Below, piece by piece: positions 24,602-27,625 of a DNA stretch of 27,625 nt (within the stretch, counting starts at the first letter, position 1; the number at the start of each line of letters is the position of its first letter). The position numbers were made by a program, and so were the translations under genes. Where the stretch lies: the NCBI GenBank assembly GCA_002404055.1, contig DHIZ01000262.1:9413-37037 (forward strand), written 5' to 3'. The notes beneath the pieces were generated by a model. That model was not told the origin of the DNA. It saw only the letters and a program-made list of their open reading frames with translations, and made no database searches. The stretch is from Chloroflexi bacterium UBA4733 (GTDB taxonomy: Bacteria; Chloroflexota; UBA4733).

Positions 24602-24673
24602 GGCGGCGTAGCTCAGTGGTAGAGCAGGGGACTCATAAGCCCTTGGTCGGTAGTTCAAATCTACCCGCCGCCA
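24602..24673 (+). tRNA. tRNA with CAU anticodon (elongator Met, or Ile2)
   Basis: The full cloverleaf can be drawn. The acceptor GGCGGCG (24602-24608) pairs with CGCCGCC (24666-24672), with discriminator A at 24673. The D arm is GCTC/GAGC, the anticodon loop CTCATAA has CAT at 24634-24636, and the T arm GGTAG/CTACC has loop TTCAAAT. The anticodon stem has an A-G mismatch next to the loop. The 1-72 pair is G-C and the stem lacks the three G-C pairs of an initiator, so it is not tRNA-fMet. The 3' CCA is not encoded. It may be the attachment site of the downstream element. Confidence 0.95.
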
Positions 24674-24735
24674 CTCTGCATTCGTGCCTAGAACTGGGCG
24701 TGCGGCGTACCCTCCGAAGCCTTAGAAGGCCGCTC

Positions 24736-24756
24736 TGTAGCAACGCATGTAGCAAC
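24736..24756. repeat. Tandem TGTAGCAAC repeats near the tRNA 3' end
   Basis: TGTAGCAAC occurs at 24736-24744 and 24748-24756, a 12-nt period, 63 nt past the tRNA. This is suggestive of integrase arm-type binding sites at the edge of an integrated element; that role is inference. Confidence 0.45.
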
Positions 24757-24798
24757 CGGGTCGGCTGACTTCGGAACTCGACCGCGGTCACGGCTCGG

Positions 24799-25227
24799 CT
24801 ATGCCCTGCCCAGCGCCTCCTGCACGTCGTCAGCAGTGTAGCCGGGCAGCCGGAAACCGCGCTCCAGGAGCCGCTGCAGCTCACCCCAGACGAAGAGCCG
24901 GGAGGCGAACTCCTGCGCGCCAATCCAGTCCAGCAGCATCGCCGCGCGCAGCGTCCGCCGACCGAGCGGCGCACGCTGCGGCAGGCAGATGATGCCCGGG
25001 TGCGCCCTCCCCTGCTGGCGCCACGCGGCATGCACCGCCTTGAAATCGTCGGCGTTCTGCGTGACGAGGACGCGGCCGAGCTCGGTAGCCCGCTCCAGGA
25101 CCAGGGCGTCCGCCACACCGCGCGGGCCGATGGTAAGCAGCGACAGCACATCGAAGCCCCGCTGCCGCAAGTCGCCGACGAGCGCGAGATCCAGGCATTC
25201 GTCCAGCAATGCTGCCGGGGCCGGCAT
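24799..25227 (-). CDS. DUF5615 PIN-like toxin
   Basis: This 142-aa protein has the PIN-like DUF5615 pattern: LLDE near the N-terminus, an RGFDVLSL strand, ADALVLERATELGRVLVTQNADDF, and acidic residues placed for a metal-dependent ribonuclease. It would be the toxin of a type II pair with the upstream DUF433 gene. ATG 25227 overlaps the stop of that gene by one base (TGATG), so translation is coupled. DUF5615 proteins are often shorter, so this C-terminus (LFVWGELQRLLERGF) is an extension. Confidence 0.82.
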   Translation of the reverse strand: MPAPAALLDECLDLALVGDLRQRGFDVLSLLTIGPRGVADALVLERATELGRVLVTQNADDFKAVHAAWRQQGRAHPGIICLPQRAPLGRRTLRAAMLLDWIGAQEFASRLFVWGELQRLLERGFRLPGYTADDVQEALGRA

Positions 25228-25493
25228 CAATGGTCGGAGGCGGCGCGCTCGCGCTGCTCGATGACGCGCTCTATCTCGGCTTCGTGCGCACGGTAGTAGT
25301 CCAGCGCAGCCTCGACTGCGGCAAGGCTGATGCGATACGCCGCTGCCACGGCTGGCGAGTCACCCGGGTAATCCTGCCGCAGCGAGAGGACGATCGAGCG
25401 GATCGGCACCCGCGTGCCACGAATGACGGGCTCGCCGCCGTGGATGCGGGGGTCGCGCTCGATCAGCCGGTTTCCGGAACTCGTCGTCACCAT
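25227..25493 (-). CDS. DUF433 antitoxin
   Basis: This 88-aa DUF433 protein has a winged/HTH-like fold typical of the antitoxin partner of DUF5615 toxins. Key segments are IERDPRIHGGEPVIRGTRVP and ISLAAVEAALDYYRAH. ATG 25493 has GGAG 7 nt upstream. It probably binds its own promoter and neutralises the downstream toxin. The pair lies between a tRNA gene and a broken integrase, a usual place for stabilising modules on islands. Confidence 0.87.
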   Translation of the reverse strand: MVTTSSGNRLIERDPRIHGGEPVIRGTRVPIRSIVLSLRQDYPGDSPAVAAAYRISLAAVEAALDYYRAHEAEIERVIEQRERAASDH

Positions 25494-25549
25494 CGTCGGT
25501 CTCCACGTCTCCTGCGTTCCAGATACTATGCCATGCCGACGTGCCGTGG

Positions 25550-26554
25550 CTATCCCTCGCGGATGCTCCCTAACGTGGGGAAGACCGTGGCGAGTCGCGC
25601 GACCTCCTCCTCCAGCATCGCCGGCAGGACGTGCTGGTAGCGCATCGTCATGCTGATCTGGCTGTGCCCCAGCAGCTCCATGACCACCCGAGGGGGGACG
25701 CCCTTGGCCAGCAAGTAGGTCGCCGTGCTGTGCGGAGATCGTGCAAACGGTGCGTGCTCGGCAAACCTGCCGGAATCAGCAGCTTCTTGAACGCATGGCT
25801 TACGCTCGTGACGTGGGGCGGCTCCCCTGTTCCAGACGGGAACACCAGCCCGTGGTCCCGCCAAGCAACCGTACGAAGCTGCAACTCGAGCACCCGCGCG
25901 CTGGGCGCGGAGCGCGGCGCGCGCTTCGGGGAGCAACGGGAGCGTGCGCCGGCTCGTCGCCGACTTCGGCTCCGCCAAGCGCCACGGCTTCCCAGGCAAC
26001 TGCTCCAGGGTATGGCGGACCGAAAGCCGTCCGGCGTCAAGGTCGATGTCCTCCCAACGCAAGGCGAGCGCCTCGCCGACGCGCAGCCCGGTGGTCAGGA
26101 GCACGGTGAACAGCAGCTCGTAGGCGTGGCCCTGCGCGGCACTCAGGAAGGCTTGCGCGTCAGCGAAGGAGAGCGGTTGGATGTCCGCCGTCGGCACGCA
26201 CGGAGGGTCCACAAGCAGCGCGACGTTGCGGGCGGCGAGGCCCCACTTCACGGCGCGACCCAGCGCCACACGCAACGCCGCGTACATCATCTGGACGCGG
26301 CGTGGGGAGAGACCGGAACCGGCCCGCTCGTTCAGGAACGCTTGCACGGGCTGGGGGGAAAGCTTGGCGAGCGAGTGCTGGCCAAGGCCCGGCACGAGGT
26401 GTCGCCGGATTAGCGTCTCGTAACTGACGTAGGTGCTCGGCTTGAGCTTTGGCCGCGCCGAGTCCTCCAACCAACGCTCCAGGAACTTCGCGACGGTCAG
26501 CCGCTCCCCCGGAAGTGTGAGACCCTGCCGTACGTCGTTCAGGGCCGTCACCAA
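25550..26554 (-). pseudogene. Tyrosine recombinase/integrase, N-truncated, with compensating frameshifts
   Basis: The frame stays open for 334 codons from TTG 26554. It has a core-binding (SAM-like) domain (TVAKFLERWLED to about residue 110) and a catalytic domain with Arg I in TTGLRVGEALALRWED, the beta-hairpin Lys in EPKSATSRRTLPL, GHSQIS and Tyr in MRYQHV. Between about 25900 and 25735 the genuine sequence (ARVLELQLR, AFKKLLIPAGLPSTHRLHDLR) is in another frame, so the HxxR box is missing from the main frame. The first shift is a +1 or a loss of CG in a CG run; the second is a 1-nt loss. In-frame homology also extends upstream (GRKVIYGKTREEVAGRL, to about 26605) with no start codon, so the arm-binding N-terminus is lost. 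It is probably inactive unless these are assembly errors. Confidence 0.8.
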
Positions 26555-26588
26555 GCGTCCGGCGACCTCTTCCCGGGTCTTGCCATAG

Positions 26589-27227
26589 ATGACCTTCCGG
26601 CCGGTCCGTTCGGTTCTCGGGCTGGAGCAGCTACCGGACTGGCAGGCGGCGCTGCCGAACTCCCCTGGCGAGGGCTACCTGATCAAACGAGGCATCCCGT
26701 TCGGGATCGCGCGGCAGTACGGGTTGGGCTGGGCATCGCCGGGGGCCTGGCCGAACGGCGACCCCGACTATGGCTACCTGGTATTCCCCATAAGCATCGG
26801 CGCCTACAGGCCGCGCGGTCCATCCGGATTACCCGCGCCGGGACGCGCCCAAAGCTGGCCGCCATCGCAAGACCAGCGGCCCGGTCGGGCTGTTCAACGC
26901 TGGCGTGCTGGCGAACCCGCCGACCTGACTGCACGTCTGCGAGGCGCCGCTGGATGCGTTAGCGCTGGCGGTCTCCGGGTTGCCTGCCGTAGCGCTGGTG
27001 GGCACGGTCCTGGGAGAGCACGTGCGGGCGTTCTGCCACTGTCGGGGGTGCTGCTGGCGCTGGGTAGCGATCCAGCGCGGAAGAAGGCGACAATCTCGGC
27101 CGCCAGCGCATTGCAGGCGCTAGGGATCGCCGTCAAGCGCCTTCCAGCGGGGGCATTGGGCGACGCCGACGATCGCAACGCGGCGCACATGGCGGGGACG
27201 CTGCGACTGCCGCTCTTGCCGTGCTAG
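26589..27227 (+). pseudogene. Toprim/primase-like gene remnant
   Basis: The start shows a primase/helicase-type zinc-free segment (GEGYLIKRGIPFGIARQYGL), then GYLVFPI. After an extra A near 26808 the reading moves to another frame (GRAVHPDYP, KTSGPVGLFNAGVLANPP). A TGA at 26926 can be explained by a missing G near 26922 and an added A near 26928; past it comes the Toprim glutamate motif HVCEAPLDALALAVSG. A base lost near 27032 restores the first frame (LLALGSDPARKKATISAA). It is read as a decayed phage/plasmid-type Toprim primase. The 5' end is missing. Confidence 0.6.
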
Positions 27228-27571
27228 CCGTTGCGCGGCGGATCGAGTTCGGGTAAACCGAGCCGCTGGAAGCGTTGCCGGGCCAGGTCGATCAGCTCCT
27301 GCCGCACCCGACCGGGGACACCGAAGGTCTGCATGTAGCCCAAGTCGAGAACGGTGACTTTGGCGGCGCTGCCGGCACAGACGTCGTAGTGGAAGGTGCC
27401 GTCCTCCAGGAAGAGCACGACCACGTCTATGTCCGGATCGTGCAGCGCCTGGCGGCACTCCTCCACCACCGCCGGCGCTTCTTCCTCGCCCCATTCGTCG
27501 ATCTGCGCGCGGGGCACCTCGTCCAAGGAGCTGGGCCAGTCGGGCGGCGGCTCGTTCGGCAAGTCCGGCAT
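27224..27571 (-). CDS. Hypothetical acidic protein
   Basis: This 115-aa soluble protein was not recognised. It is acidic (WGEEEAPAVVEEC, DPDIDVVVLFLEDGTFHYDV) and has a plausible alpha/beta composition, no transmembrane helix and a basic/Pro tail. ATG 27571 is preceded by AGGAAGGGAG at a 9-nt distance, one of the better ribosome binding sites in the window, which supports a real gene. Its 3' end overlaps the end of the Toprim remnant by 4 bp. It may belong to the integrated element or to the host chromosome. Confidence 0.6.
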   Translation of the reverse strand: MPDLPNEPPPDWPSSLDEVPRAQIDEWGEEEAPAVVEECRQALHDPDIDVVVLFLEDGTFHYDVCAGSAAKVTVLDLGYMQTFGVPGRVRQELIDLARQRFQRLGLPELDPPRNG

Positions 27572-27625
27572 GGCTGCGGCTCCCTTCCTGTGCGGCGGGC
27601 GGATCGGCGTCGGCGGCCGTCTGGT

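Noticed and set aside
24633..25151. Minus-strand frame ending GRFELPTKGL
   Set aside because: The end is translated from the tRNA gene itself, a well-known artefact. The real gene there is DUF5615 in another frame.
1..27625. CRISPR array, rRNA operon or complete IS element
   Set aside because: No regularly spaced direct repeats, no rRNA sequence and no transposase ORF were found.

Overview
The window is a high-GC, gene-dense bacterial chromosome segment. The best guess for the host is a member of the Chloroflexota or a close Terrabacteria relative. This rests on the rpmE - DUF1385 - prfA - prmC order, a VanW/PG-binding protein, an ANTAR response regulator and several large hairpin repeats between genes. 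No 16S or other decisive marker is present, so this is inference. Most genes have intact ORFs with recognisable ribosome binding sites.

Region 1 (about 0.1-9.5 kb) holds a uridine-kinase-like P-loop kinase, a PP2C-type phosphatase, a two-domain PRC-barrel protein, a membrane-anchored class-A-beta-lactamase-fold serine hydrolase, a VanW-family wall protein with three PG-binding-4-like repeats, YggS, a two-domain GNAT protein (minus strand), a BFD-like [2Fe-2S] protein (minus strand) and a THUMP-type RNA methyltransferase.

Region 2 (about 9.5-15.8 kb) is a housekeeping run: tatA, rpmE (zinc type), a DUF1385 membrane protein, prfA, prmC, murE and a P-loop kinase overlapping the end of murE. It is interrupted by three non-coding repeat structures. 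One of them, at 11095-11194, has 16-bp terminal inverted repeats and a perfect 8-bp direct repeat on each side and looks like a MITE that landed on the stop codon of the DUF1385 gene.

Region 3 (about 16-24.5 kb) has a GT-C type membrane glycosyltransferase (minus), rsmG, ilvD (minus), a 26-codon basic micro-gene resembling the small ribosomal protein bL37 of Actinobacteria, a class A penicillin-binding protein, an antisense relic of a response-regulator receiver domain and an intact ANTAR response regulator.

Region 4 (24.6 kb to the end) looks like a decaying integrated element beside a tRNA(CAU) gene. It contains the tRNA, a tandem 9-bp repeat just past its 3' end (possible integrase arm sites), a DUF433/DUF5615 toxin-antitoxin pair, a tyrosine integrase that lacks its N-terminus and has the HxxR box out of frame, a Toprim/primase-like gene with several mutually compensating indels, and a small acidic hypothetical protein. 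No CRISPR array, rRNA or complete insertion sequence was seen, and no gene-free stretch exceeds about 300 bases.
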